Assembly: GCF_029989365.1 (NCBI RefSeq)
Contig: NZ_JAPRAQ010000005.1
Location: forward strand, 1 to 64,000
Reading direction: 5' to 3'
Length of the DNA stretch: 64,000 nt
Source of the DNA: Bradyrhizobium sp. Arg816
Lineage (GTDB): Bacteria; Pseudomonadota; Alphaproteobacteria; Rhizobiales; Xanthobacteraceae
Shown here: piece after piece, positions 1 to 7,514 of the stretch
Position numbering within the stretch: the first letter of the stretch is position 1
How the letters are laid out: every line of letters begins with the position of its first letter
The notes under the pieces: model-generated
What the model was told of the DNA's origin: nothing
Databases searched by the model: none
What the model saw: only the letters and a program-made list of their open reading frames with translations
Program-made: the position numbers and the translations under genes

Positions 1-94
1 GCCGCCCGCCGAGGGCGACAACTACAGATCTTGGCAGGAAATTACCGGGACCAAGGCCTTCTCTCCTGACGTCTTCAGCCTCAAGAGCCGATAA
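1..94 (+). CDS. 3' end of an unidentified protein (cut by window start)
   Basis: An open frame enters from the left edge and stops with TAA at 92-94. Only the last 30 residues are present. They include the segment SWQEITGTKAF and end in LKSR. This is too short to assign a family. It converges on the MFS gene that ends at 268, and a large hairpin repeat separates the two stops. Its reality is supported by the coding-like frame and the position of its stop just before that repeat. Confidence 0.5.
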   Translation, partial: PPAEGDNYRSWQEITGTKAFSPDVFSLKSR

Positions 95-103
95 CGCAAC
101 AGG

Positions 104-236
104 CCCCTTGTGGGAGAAGGTGGCGCGCGTAGCGCGTCGGATGAGGGGTCTCTCTCAGCGCGTACCCCTCTCAACGCTTGAACTCGGGGATAGAACCCCT
201 CGTCCGGCGCTTCGCGCCACCTTCTCCCACAAGGGG
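104..236. repeat. Long imperfect inverted repeat between convergent genes
   Basis: Arms at about 104-148 and 196-236 pair over some 40 bases. The left arm opens with CCCCTTGTGGGAGAAGG and the right arm ends with its complement. The element fills the gap between two convergent stops, so a transcribed copy would fold into a long hairpin and may end transcription from both sides. The type is common between Bradyrhizobium genes; termination is inferred. Confidence 0.75.
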
Positions 237-267
237 AGAAGGAAGAAAGCGTCGCCCAGCGCGCTCC

Positions 268-1548
268 TCACATCATCCCGCTCTCTTCCTCTTCCGCCTG
301 CTCGATCAACTCCTCGCTCACCACCAATTCGCGGCGGGGGACGACGAAGATCATCATGCAGGCGCAGAGCAGCGAGATCGCCAGTACCGCAGAGGTCAGC
401 GGCAGCGTGGTCGCGGAGTGGCCGCCGAGATAGGCGCCGAACTGCGACATCAGCGCGCCGATGCCCTGCTGGAGGAAGCCCATCGCGCCTGACGCGGTGC
501 CGGCGGCTTCAGGGCGGATGCTGATGGCGCCGGCGGCGGAATTCGCCATCACGAAGGCATTGCCGACCATCACGATCATCTGCGTGCCGAATAGCCACGC
601 CGGTGCCTCGTTCCAGCCGGTGAAGCTCCAGAGCAGGTTCAACAGGCTGCCGCAGAGTTGCAAGGCCAGCCCGAACCAGATCAGCTTCTCCAGCGAGTGC
701 CTGGGCGCGAAGCGCACGCAGAGCAGATTGCCGACGAGATATGCAAAGCCGGTGGTTGCGAACCAGGCGCCGTATTCGGCGCTGGTCCGGCCCATCTGCG
801 TCACGACGATGTAGGGGCCGCCGCCGGCGAAGGTGAAGATGATCTGCGACGCCAGCACCTGGCACATCACATAGCCGATGAAGGCGCGACTCTTGATCAG
901 GGTGCCGACGTCGCTGCGAAAGCCGCCGCTGCCGACGGCGCGATCGCGGCGGGTCTCGGGCAGCGCGATCGCGATGCCGATTGCGACCGCGATCGCGCCG
1001 ATCGTGACGGCGTAGAAGATCGCCCGCCAGCCGAATGCGGTCTCGATCAGGCCGCCGGTGAGCGGTGAGACCATTTGGCCGATCATGAGTGCTGCGATTA
1101 CGAGGCTGATCATGGAGGCGACGCGGTCGCGCTCGTAGATATCGCGGATGATGGCGCGGCTCACCACCATGCCGGAGGCGCCGCCGAGCGCCTGGAAGAA
1201 GCGCGCTGCGATCAGTTGCGGCAGGGTTTCGGCGAAGATGCAGGCGATGCTCGCCGCGACCATCAGCGCGAGACCGCCAAGCAGCACCGGACGCCGGCCG
1301 AACTTGTCCGACAGCGGTCCCATGATGAGCTGCGACAGTGCGATGCCGACCATGTACAGCGATACCGTCATCTGCGCGATCGAGATGTCGCGGCCGAACG
1401 TCGTCGCCAGCACGGGCAGCGCCGGAACCAGGATGTAGAGCGAGATCGGCGCGATCCCGGTCATGACGACCAGCAGCAGCAACACCACGCGCGAGGTCGC
1501 GATGTTTTTCGTCGCCGCGTCCGGCGGCCTGCTGATCATGCCGTGCAT
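268..1548 (-). CDS. MFS drug-efflux transporter, Bcr/CflA family
   Basis: This is an inner-membrane proton antiporter of the drug:H+ antiporter (12 TM) type. The protein is 426 residues from the chosen ATG. It has a hydrophobic first helix (VVLLLLVVMTG), the loop-2 signature GPLSDKFGRRPVLLGG near residue 82, and a second-half segment rich in Gly and Ala with small hydrophobic helices. Length and order of segments fit Bcr/CflA proteins that export bicyclomycin-like or other small molecules; the real substrate is unknown. An upstream in-frame start would add 15 Arg-rich residues before the first helix, so the ATG at 1546-1548 is preferred. No partner gene adjoins it: the next gene upstream on the same strand is an aminopeptidase 300 bp away, with a hairpin repeat between. 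Confidence 0.85.
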   Translation of the reverse strand: MHGMISRPPDAATKNIATSRVVLLLLVVMTGIAPISLYILVPALPVLATTFGRDISIAQMTVSLYMVGIALSQLIMGPLSDKFGRRPVLLGGLALMVAASIACIFAETLPQLIAARFFQALGGASGMVVSRAIIRDIYERDRVASMISLVIAALMIGQMVSPLTGGLIETAFGWRAIFYAVTIGAIAVAIGIAIALPETRRDRAVGSGGFRSDVGTLIKSRAFIGYVMCQVLASQIIFTFAGGGPYIVVTQMGRTSAEYGAWFATTGFAYLVGNLLCVRFAPRHSLEKLIWFGLALQLCGSLLNLLWSFTGWNEAPAWLFGTQMIVMVGNAFVMANSAAGAISIRPEAAGTASGAMGFLQQGIGALMSQFGAYLGGHSATTLPLTSAVLAISLLCACMMIFVVPRRELVVSEELIEQAEEEESGMM

Positions 1549-1699
1549 AGTCGTCCGTCTTTCGAAGTCGAATCGACTGTAGCGTGCTCGCACAAGACGG
1601 ATATCGGCGTTTCGGAATGCGGCTATTCGGATTTCGGGACGGTTAGGATGAGGGCACGATGGCGACCGATTGGGCGCGTTGCTGGTGCCACATCACAGG

Positions 1700-1801
1700 T
1701 GTCATTCCCCGCGAAAGCGGGGAATCCAGTACGCCGCGGCTTCTCCGCATACGTTTGCTGCCTCGGGAATACTGGATGCCCCGCTTTCGCGGAGCATGAC
1801 A
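1700..1801. repeat. Inverted repeat, GTCATTCC class
   Basis: Arms at 1700-1731 and 1770-1801 are near-perfect complements. The left arm contains GTCATTCCCCGCGAAAGCGG. The element lies between the end of the M24 peptidase gene and the start of the MFS gene, both on the minus strand. The outer GTCATT...ATGAC ends are shared with the elements at 7360, 13752 and 39281, so these look like one superfamily. The rest of the 1549-1849 gap holds no gene that I can support. Confidence 0.75.
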
Positions 1802-1849
1802 ATCATGGTGGCGAAGGAGCCGTGCGCAAATCGCGTGGCGCTATGCGCG

Positions 1850-3679
1850 CTACGCCTTCAGCTCCGCCGTGGCCTGATCGAGCCAGGCCTTCGTCGTCTC
1901 GTCCAGCGCCGGCCGCACCTCGGCGCGAACGCGCGCGTGGTAGGCATTGAGCCAGTCGAGCTCGTCCTTGCCCAGCATCGCGACATCGATCAGCCGGCGG
2001 TCGATCGGCGCCAGGGTCAGCGTCTCGAACGCGTTCATCGGTTTTTCCGCGCCCTCGATGTCGGCGGCGACCACCAGCTCGAGGTTCTCGATGCGGATGC
2101 CGAAGCCGTCGGTCTTGTAATAGCCGGGCTCGTTGGAGAGGATCATGCCGCGCTTCAGCGGCGTCGTGCCGAGCTTCGAGATCCGCGCCGGTCCTTCGTG
2201 CACACTGAGATAGCTGCCGACGCCGTGGCCGGTGCCGTGCTCGAAATCGATGCCGGCGGCCCAGAGATATTGCCGCGCCAGCGTGTCGAGCTGCGCGCCG
2301 GTGGTGCCGTCGGGAAACACCGCGCGCGCGATCGCGATGTGGCCGCGCAGCACGCGGGTGAAGCGGTCGCGCATCTCGCCGGTCGGTTCGCCAACGGCCA
2401 TGGTGCGGGTGACGTCGGTGGTGCCGTCTTCATATTGCGCACCGGAATCGATCAGCAGCAGATCGCCCGGCGCGATGCGCCGGTTGCTCTTGCGGGTGAC
2501 GCGGTAGTGCACGATGGCGCCGTTCGGACCGGTGCCTGATATGGTCGGGAACGAGACGTCCTTCAGCGCGCCGGTGTCACGGCGGAACGTCTCAAGCGCC
2601 TCGACCGCATCGATCTCGGTCAGCTTGCCGCTCGGTGCCTCGCGGTCGATGAAGCCGAGGAAGCGCGCCAGCGCCGCGGCATCGCGGCGGTGCGCCGTCC
2701 GTGTGCCCTTGATCTCGGTCGCGTTCTTGACGGCCTTGAGCAGTGCAATCGGATCGCTGCCGCGCACCGGCTTGCCGCCGGCGCTTGCGATCAGCCGGCT
2801 GAGCGCGTCGGCCGCGGTGGCATTGTCGAGTGCGATCGCGGCGCCGCTCTTGGCCAGCGCCATCAGCGTCGGCGCCATCGCATCGGGCTGGCGCACGTCG
2901 GCGGACTGCTCAAGATGGTCCCGCGTCAAATTGGAGAGTTTTCGGTGGTCGATGAACACGGTCGGCCGGCCATCCTTCGGCACCAGCGCGTAGGACAGCG
3001 GCAACGGCGTATGGGCGACGTCGGCGCCGCGGATGTTGAAGGTCCAGGCCACGGCGTGGCTGTCGGAGAGCACCAGCGCGTCGACGCCGAGCTTGGCGAT
3101 CTCGCTTTTGATTTGCGTGATCTTCTCGGCCTCGGCGATCCCGGCATTTTGCAGGCTGTGCACCGCGACCGGGGCCAGCGGCGGCTGCGGCCGGTCCTGC
3201 CAGATCGCGTCCACCGGGTTGTTGTCGACCGCGACCAGCTCGGCGCCGGCCTTGGCGCAGGCTGCGGCGAGGCGCTCGGCTGCCGAAGAAGTGTGCAGCC
3301 ACGGATCAAATCCTAGGCGGTCGCCGGCCTTCAGGTGCGTCGACACCCAGCTCTCCGGCGGCGGATCGATCAGCGATTCCACCGCCCAGGCCTTTGCGTC
3401 GACCTGCTTGGCCGCCTGGATCGTGTAGCGGCCGTCGACGAAGATCGCGGCCTCATGCGTCAGCACCACCGCCAATCCCGCCGAGCCGGTAAAGCCGGTC
3501 AGCCAGGCCAGCCGCTCTTCCGAGGGGGGCACATATTCGTTCTGCTGCTGGTCGGCGCGTGGAACGACGAAGCCGGTCAGCTTGCGGCGGGCGAGTTCCT
3601 CGCGGAGCGCGGCAAGGCGCGCCGTCAATGCGACGCCGGCCTCGGGTTCTTCGAATGTCTGGAAGTGTGCTTCGAACAT
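1850..3679 (-). CDS. Xaa-Pro aminopeptidase (peptidase M24B, long form)
   Basis: This cytosolic metallo-aminopeptidase removes the N-terminal residue from peptides with proline in position two. At 609 residues it is the long, eukaryotic-type form: two creatinase-like N-terminal domains (about 1-320) and a C-terminal pita-bread domain. The metal ligands are visible: Asp in LLIDSGAQ (near 409), Asp in DGTTDVTRTM (near 420), His in HGTGHGVG (near 483), Glu in SNEPGYY (near 516) and Glu in ENLELV (near 530). The start codon is ATG at 3677-3679. It reads away from the small basic gene at 3867. No operon partner is evident. Confidence 0.93.
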   Translation of the reverse strand: MFEAHFQTFEEPEAGVALTARLAALREELARRKLTGFVVPRADQQQNEYVPPSEERLAWLTGFTGSAGLAVVLTHEAAIFVDGRYTIQAAKQVDAKAWAVESLIDPPPESWVSTHLKAGDRLGFDPWLHTSSAAERLAAACAKAGAELVAVDNNPVDAIWQDRPQPPLAPVAVHSLQNAGIAEAEKITQIKSEIAKLGVDALVLSDSHAVAWTFNIRGADVAHTPLPLSYALVPKDGRPTVFIDHRKLSNLTRDHLEQSADVRQPDAMAPTLMALAKSGAAIALDNATAADALSRLIASAGGKPVRGSDPIALLKAVKNATEIKGTRTAHRRDAAALARFLGFIDREAPSGKLTEIDAVEALETFRRDTGALKDVSFPTISGTGPNGAIVHYRVTRKSNRRIAPGDLLLIDSGAQYEDGTTDVTRTMAVGEPTGEMRDRFTRVLRGHIAIARAVFPDGTTGAQLDTLARQYLWAAGIDFEHGTGHGVGSYLSVHEGPARISKLGTTPLKRGMILSNEPGYYKTDGFGIRIENLELVVAADIEGAEKPMNAFETLTLAPIDRRLIDVAMLGKDELDWLNAYHARVRAEVRPALDETTKAWLDQATAELKA

Positions 3680-3866
3680 TGGCTCAGTTTAGGATCATGA
3701 GGACTGGTCCGCAATGTAGACGCATTTGGGGGCGGCATTTGGCACGGACTGTGCTTGAAAATGTTCCATTCGAATTGAGTGGAGTACAGGATGCAGCAGT
3801 TGCGCTTCGTCCGGATAACAAGGAAATTCGAGCAGGTGGTTCATCTCAACGGCGAGGGGACACACG

Positions 3867-4046
3867 ATGCCAGCGTTCATGTTTGAGAAGATTTCGCCGC
3901 CGGCCCACCGCGCCCCGGCCGCAACGACACCGAAGAAGCCGCGCGGCCTCATCAGCCAGATGATCGACCGTTTCGCCGAGCGCCGCGCCAGGCGTGCCCT
4001 GCAGGGCAAGCGCGCGACACGTCGGGACGAGAAGCCGGCGGAGTAG
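3867..4046 (+). CDS. Small basic protein, 59 residues, unknown function
   Basis: The ATG at 3867 is preceded by GAGGGGAC, a plausible ribosome binding site. The product has a Pro/Ala-rich N-terminal half (PPAHRAPAATTPKKPRG) and a predicted helix rich in Arg (MIDRFAERRARRALQGKRA), ending in DEKPAE. It has no signal peptide. It might bind nucleic acid or membrane by charge, but no family was recognised. A 31-codon frame starting at 3791 with ATG overlaps its start and could be a leader, but is not supported further. The gene lies between the divergent M24 peptidase and the convergent prmA. Confidence 0.55.
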   Translation: MPAFMFEKISPPAHRAPAATTPKKPRGLISQMIDRFAERRARRALQGKRATRRDEKPAE

Positions 4047-4060
4047 CGGCGGTGTTCGTT

Positions 4061-4204
4061 CGCCTCGCCCCGCTTGCGGGGAGAGGTCGGATTGCGAAGC
4101 AATCCGGGTGAGGGGGACTCTCCGCGAGTCCAACTCTCACCGTCGCTGCGGAGGCAGCCCCTCACCCCAACCCTCTCCGCGTAAGAACGGGGCGAGGGGG
4201 CGCA
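4061..4204. repeat. Palindromic intergenic repeat, copy 1 of 2
   Basis: This 144-bp block has a close relative at 24870-25019. Shared parts include GGGTGAGGGGGACTCTCCGC and CAGCCCCTCACCCCAACCC, and both end with GAACGGGGCGAGGGGGCGCA. Internal complementary parts (GGTGAGGGG with CCCCTCACC; GGATTGCGAAGCAATCC) form a branched hairpin. It sits between the convergent stops at 4046 and 4224. Confidence 0.85.
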
Positions 4205-4223
4205 GTACCGCCGCGGACGCGGT

Positions 4224-5111
4224 TCACCCCACCTTCCGCAGCAACAAGCTGCTCCACCCCTCGATCCGCAGGTGCCGCACCGGCACGAGGCCGCGTGCGC
4301 GGTAGGCGGCGATCACGGCGGGGGCCTGGTGGGTCAAGAGGCCGGAGAGGATGACGCGCGCGCCGGGCGCGAGGTGCCGCGCCATCGGGCCGGCCAATTG
4401 CCTTAACGGGTTGGCAAGGATGTTGGCCAGGACCAGGTCGAACGGGCCGCATCTGGCAAAGTCCGGCGCGGCAAATCCGGTCGCGCGGATCACCCGCACC
4501 TGGTCGCCGGCGTGGTTCAGCGTCGCGTTCTCGGCCGCCACCCGCACCGACGGCGGGTCGATGTCGGAGGCGAGCACCTCGCGATGCAGCGCTTTCGCTG
4601 CCGCGATGGCCAACACGCCGGTGCCGGTGCCGAGGTCGAGCAGGCTCCTCGGCCGGGAACTCTTCAGGACGTGGTCAAGCAACAGTAAACAGCCCCGCGT
4701 GGTGCCGTGGTGGCCGGTGCCGAAGGCGAGCGCTGCCTCGATCTCGATGGCAAGCTTGTTCGGCGCCACGCGGTCGCGGTCGTGGCTGCCGTGCACGACG
4801 AAACGCCCGGCCGGCACCGGGACGAGATCTTCGAGGCTCGCCTTGACCCAGTCCTTGGCTTCGACAATGTCGAAGATGAGCGTTTCGGCGATGTCGTTTC
4901 CTGCAGTCGTTGCAACGAGTTCGCGCAGCCATGCCTGATCGGGCGCCGCGGCGAAATGGAGCGTGACGTCCCACTGTCCGTCCGGCCGCTCGAAGGCGGC
5001 GACCGCCGCATCGCCGTCGAAAAAGACCTCCGTGAGCACGTCGACGACGCGCTTGGCCGCGGCCTCGGTGCCGATCGAAAAGCAGGCGCGATGAGTGGGA
5101 GAAAGCTGCAT
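4224..5111 (-). CDS. prmA: Ribosomal protein L11 methyltransferase
   Basis: This cytosolic SAM-dependent enzyme trimethylates ribosomal protein L11. The 295-residue length is normal for the family. The SAM-binding motif I reads LDLGTGTGVLAIAAAK (about residues 157-172), and the PrmA signature LANILANPLRQLA lies near 228-240. The N-terminal third is the substrate-binding domain. The start is ATG at 5109-5111. It is divergent from the Flp pilin gene and convergent with the small basic gene, with a palindromic repeat at the convergent side. Confidence 0.92.
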   Translation of the reverse strand: MQLSPTHRACFSIGTEAAAKRVVDVLTEVFFDGDAAVAAFERPDGQWDVTLHFAAAPDQAWLRELVATTAGNDIAETLIFDIVEAKDWVKASLEDLVPVPAGRFVVHGSHDRDRVAPNKLAIEIEAALAFGTGHHGTTRGCLLLLDHVLKSSRPRSLLDLGTGTGVLAIAAAKALHREVLASDIDPPSVRVAAENATLNHAGDQVRVIRATGFAAPDFARCGPFDLVLANILANPLRQLAGPMARHLAPGARVILSGLLTHQAPAVIAAYRARGLVPVRHLRIEGWSSLLLRKVG

Positions 5112-5170
5112 CCTAGGGTTCCGTCAGTTCAATTTTTGGGACTTTTGTTCCCAATTTTCCACATAACTTG

Positions 5171-5189
5171 CAGGTTCCGATTTAACCTG
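5171..5189. promoter_or_regulatory. Inverted repeat upstream of the Flp pilin gene
   Basis: CAGGTT and AACCTG are separated by seven bases, and a further direct copy GCAGGTT follows at about 5193-5199. The site lies in the 154-bp divergent gap between prmA and the pilin gene and could be an operator for the pilin. This is inferred from symmetry alone. Confidence 0.3.
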
Positions 5190-5265
5190 ACTGCAGGTTG
5201 TATCCCGTACATTTCCGGGTGTTGGATTCAGCCAACGCATCTTGGAATTGAAACGGAGGCGAGTC

Positions 5266-5430
5266 TTGAAGAGCATGGTTTTGAAGTTCTGGTCGGACGA
5301 ATCCGGTGCAACCGCGATCGAATACGGTCTGATCGCAGCGGGCATCGCGCTGGCGATCATCACCGTGGTGAACAGCCTGGGCACCAGCATGAACGACAAG
5401 TTCGGTTCGATTAGCAGTTCCTTGAAGTAA
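5266..5430 (+). CDS. Flp/Fap-type pilin (type IVb prepilin)
   Basis: This is the subunit of tight-adherence (Tad) pili, made as a prepilin and cut by a prepilin peptidase. The 54-residue product carries the hallmark DESGATAIEYGLIAAGIA: a Gly before the cleavage site, a conserved Glu five residues later, and a hydrophobic helix (IAAGIALAIITVVNSL). The start is set at TTG 5266 because GGAGG at 5255-5259 lies six bases upstream; the ATG at 5275 is 15 bases away from it. No cpa/tad assembly genes are near, so this is an orphan pilin locus, which is frequent in rhizobia. A hairpin with a T tract follows. Confidence 0.9.
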   Translation: MKSMVLKFWSDESGATAIEYGLIAAGIALAIITVVNSLGTSMNDKFGSISSSLK

Positions 5431-5435
5431 TTTCC

Positions 5436-5469
5436 GCCTCCCATTTTCCGGCGGGGGCTGTTTTTCTTT
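5436..5469 (+). terminator. Probable intrinsic terminator of the pilin gene
   Basis: GCCTCC at 5436-5441 pairs with GGGGGC at 5453-5458 (one G-U pair), followed by TGTTTTTCTTT. The stem is short, but the T tract directly follows it and the position just after the pilin stop fits. Confidence 0.5.
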
Positions 5470-5667
5470 AGAGGCTGTTACCTGACGATTGCCCGCACGG
5501 GGAATTGCCCCCCGGCGGGCGAGGTCGTTTTGGGGGCCCGGAATGCCCACAGGCCCTCCACTCGTTTCCCCAAAGTTGTCCACGGCTTTATCCCGCCACT
5601 CATCCCCAGCTTTTCCACCGCCTTTTACGCGGCTCGCCGGGCCTGCCGCGCGCAGGCAGCCCACTGC

Positions 5668-5739
5668 TTTCTCACAGCGTTGCCAACAGACTTGCCAACA
5701 GCCTGTCCACAGCTCTTTCCACAGACCTATCCACGGCTT
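5668..5739. repeat. Tandem array of six 12-bp units resembling DnaA boxes
   Basis: Six consecutive 12-bp units run from 5668 to 5739, with rough consensus TTTCCACAGACC. Units include TTGCCAACAGAC, TGTCCACAGCTC, TTTCCACAGACC and TATCCACGGCTT. Several differ from the DnaA box TTATCCACA by one or two bases. Further box-like sites occur upstream at 5576-5584 (TTGTCCACG) and 5611-5619. The array spans the 3' end of the oxidoreductase gene. The rest of the 5470-5667 gap holds no gene. Confidence 0.6.
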
Positions 5740-7337
5740 CCGAACGGCGAGCGGTGATCCCTCAAGATCGCCTGCGCAGCGTTATGGCCGGGGGCGCCGG
5801 TGACGCCGCCGCCGGGGTGGGCGCCGGAGCCGCAATGATAGAGGCCCTTCAGCGGACCGCGATAGTCGGCATGGCCCAGCATCGGCCGGGCCGAGAACAA
5901 CTGGTTCAGCGTCAGCGCGCCGTGGAAGATGTCGCCTCCCAACAGGCCGAATTGCCGTTCGAGGTCGAGCGGGGAGAGCATCTGGCGGCCGAGCACGCTT
6001 GCCGCGAAGCCAGGTGCGTATTTGTCCACTGTCGCGATCATGAGATCGGCGACCTCCTCGCGATGGTCGTCCCAGGATTGTCCGTCGGGCAGTTCGGGCG
6101 CGACGTGTTGGCAGAACAGGCTCGCGACGTGTTTGCCCGCCGGTGCGAGCGTGTCGTCGAGCGTGGAGGGGATCAGCATTTCGACGACAGGCTCCCGGCT
6201 CCAGCCTAGCGCGCGCGCGTCGAGATAGGCGCGGTCCATGTAGCCGAGGCTCGGCGCCAGGATGATGCCGGAGGTGAGGTGATCGCCGTCGCCCGGGAGC
6301 GCGGTGAAGGAGGGCAGGCGGTCGAGCGCCACATTCATGCGGAAGGTGCCGGAGCCGTTCTTCCAGTGCCGGATGCGGGCGAGAAAGTCGGCGGGCAGCG
6401 CGTCGGCCGCGATCAGCCGCGTATAGAGCAGCTTTGGATTGACGTTGGCCGCGACATATTTCGCGCGAATGATCGAGCCGTTGTCCAGCACCACGCCCAC
6501 GGCGCGGTCGCGCTCGACGATGATCTCGCGCACACCCGCATCCGTGTCGATCGTGACGCCGCGGCCCTGCGCGGCGCGCGCCATCGCCTGCGTGATCGCG
6601 CCCATGCCGCCGATGGCGTGGCCCCAGACGCCCTTCTTGCCGTTCACCTCGCCGAAGGCGTGGTGCAGCATCACATAGGCCGAGCCCGCCGCGTACGGGC
6701 TGGCATAATTGCCGACGATGGCATCGAAGCCGAACAGCGCCTTGACCAGATCGTGCTCGAAGCGCTCGTCCAGCATCTCGCCGGCCGAGCGGGTGAAGAG
6801 GTCGAGCAGGCTGCGGCTTTGCTCCAGCGTCAACCCACGCAGGATGTTGGCGCTCTGGAACGCGTTCACCGCTTCGCGGATCGCGTTCGTGCCAAAACCG
6901 TCGAGCAGGTTCGGCGGCGCACGCAGCACGAACTGCCTGAGCACGTCGGCGATGTCTTCCAGCTCGCGCGAGAACCCTTCGAGCGCGCTTGCGTCATGCG
7001 TGCTCAGCCGCGCGACGGACTCCTTGGTCCGCCCCTCGCCGGTGAGCAGATAGCTGCCGTCGGGCGCGGGCAGAAAATTCTGGGCGCGCCGCTCGACGAT
7101 CCGCAGGCCCTGTTCAGCGAGGCCCAAGTCGCGGATCACCTGCGGATTGAGCAGGCTCACCGTGTAGGCGGCGACCGAGTTGCGGAATCCGGGGTGAAAC
7201 TCCTCCGTGACCGCGGCCCCGCCGACCACCTTGCGGCGCTCGACGACGCGCACGCGCAGGCCGGCCATCGCGAGATAGGCCGCGCAGGTAAGGCCGTTAT
7301 GGCCAGCGCCGATGATGATGACGTCGGTTTCGGTCAT
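5727..7337 (-). CDS. FAD-dependent phytoene-desaturase-like oxidoreductase
   Basis: This 536-residue flavoprotein belongs to the phytoene dehydrogenase-related family (COG1233; PYROXD2-like). An N-terminal Rossmann fold reads IIIGAGHNGLTCAAYLAMAG, followed by VVERR as the end of the FAD-binding beta strand. A middle segment (GAITQAMARAAQGRGV) and a C-terminal GxxPGGGVTGAPGHNAA motif complete the FAD site. The ATG at 7335-7337 is chosen because it starts directly at MTETDVIIIGAG; an upstream start would run through a palindromic repeat. No carotenoid genes are adjacent, so a carotenoid substrate is not implied. Confidence 0.88.
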   Translation of the reverse strand: MTETDVIIIGAGHNGLTCAAYLAMAGLRVRVVERRKVVGGAAVTEEFHPGFRNSVAAYTVSLLNPQVIRDLGLAEQGLRIVERRAQNFLPAPDGSYLLTGEGRTKESVARLSTHDASALEGFSRELEDIADVLRQFVLRAPPNLLDGFGTNAIREAVNAFQSANILRGLTLEQSRSLLDLFTRSAGEMLDERFEHDLVKALFGFDAIVGNYASPYAAGSAYVMLHHAFGEVNGKKGVWGHAIGGMGAITQAMARAAQGRGVTIDTDAGVREIIVERDRAVGVVLDNGSIIRAKYVAANVNPKLLYTRLIAADALPADFLARIRHWKNGSGTFRMNVALDRLPSFTALPGDGDHLTSGIILAPSLGYMDRAYLDARALGWSREPVVEMLIPSTLDDTLAPAGKHVASLFCQHVAPELPDGQSWDDHREEVADLMIATVDKYAPGFAASVLGRQMLSPLDLERQFGLLGGDIFHGALTLNQLFSARPMLGHADYRGPLKGLYHCGSGAHPGGGVTGAPGHNAAQAILRDHRSPFGSRG

Positions 7338-7359
7338 GAAGGATTCAAAATGTTCCACG

Positions 7360-7399
7360 GTCATTCCGGGATGGTCCGAAGGACCAGACCCGGAATGAC
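7360..7399. repeat. Short GTCATTCCGGG inverted repeat in a divergent gap
   Basis: GTCATTCCGGG at 7360-7370 and CCCGGAATGAC at 7389-7399 are exact complements. A second nested pair (TGGTCC, GGACCA) continues the stem. It lies between the divergent oxidoreductase and the spermidine-synthase-like gene, so unlike most copies in this window it is in a promoter region rather than at gene ends. Confidence 0.8.
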
Positions 7400-7514
7400 A
7401 TCTGTATATCAAGCAATCGTCGCTGCAACATCACGAGACCCTTTATTGCCCGTTCATGCGCCTTGTGCTCCATTGCGCGCGTCCGGCGCCCGCCGGAGTT
7501 CAGCCGGAGCTTCC

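Noticed and set aside
5668..5739. CRISPR array
   Set aside because: Units are contiguous 12-mers without spacers; no cas genes are present.
6279..7514. Long open frame in phase with, and upstream of, the spermidine-synthase-like gene
   Set aside because: It is antisense to the well-supported oxidoreductase and has the Arg/His/Asp-rich composition of a GC-rich shadow frame; the true start is ATG 7515 with a ribosome site.
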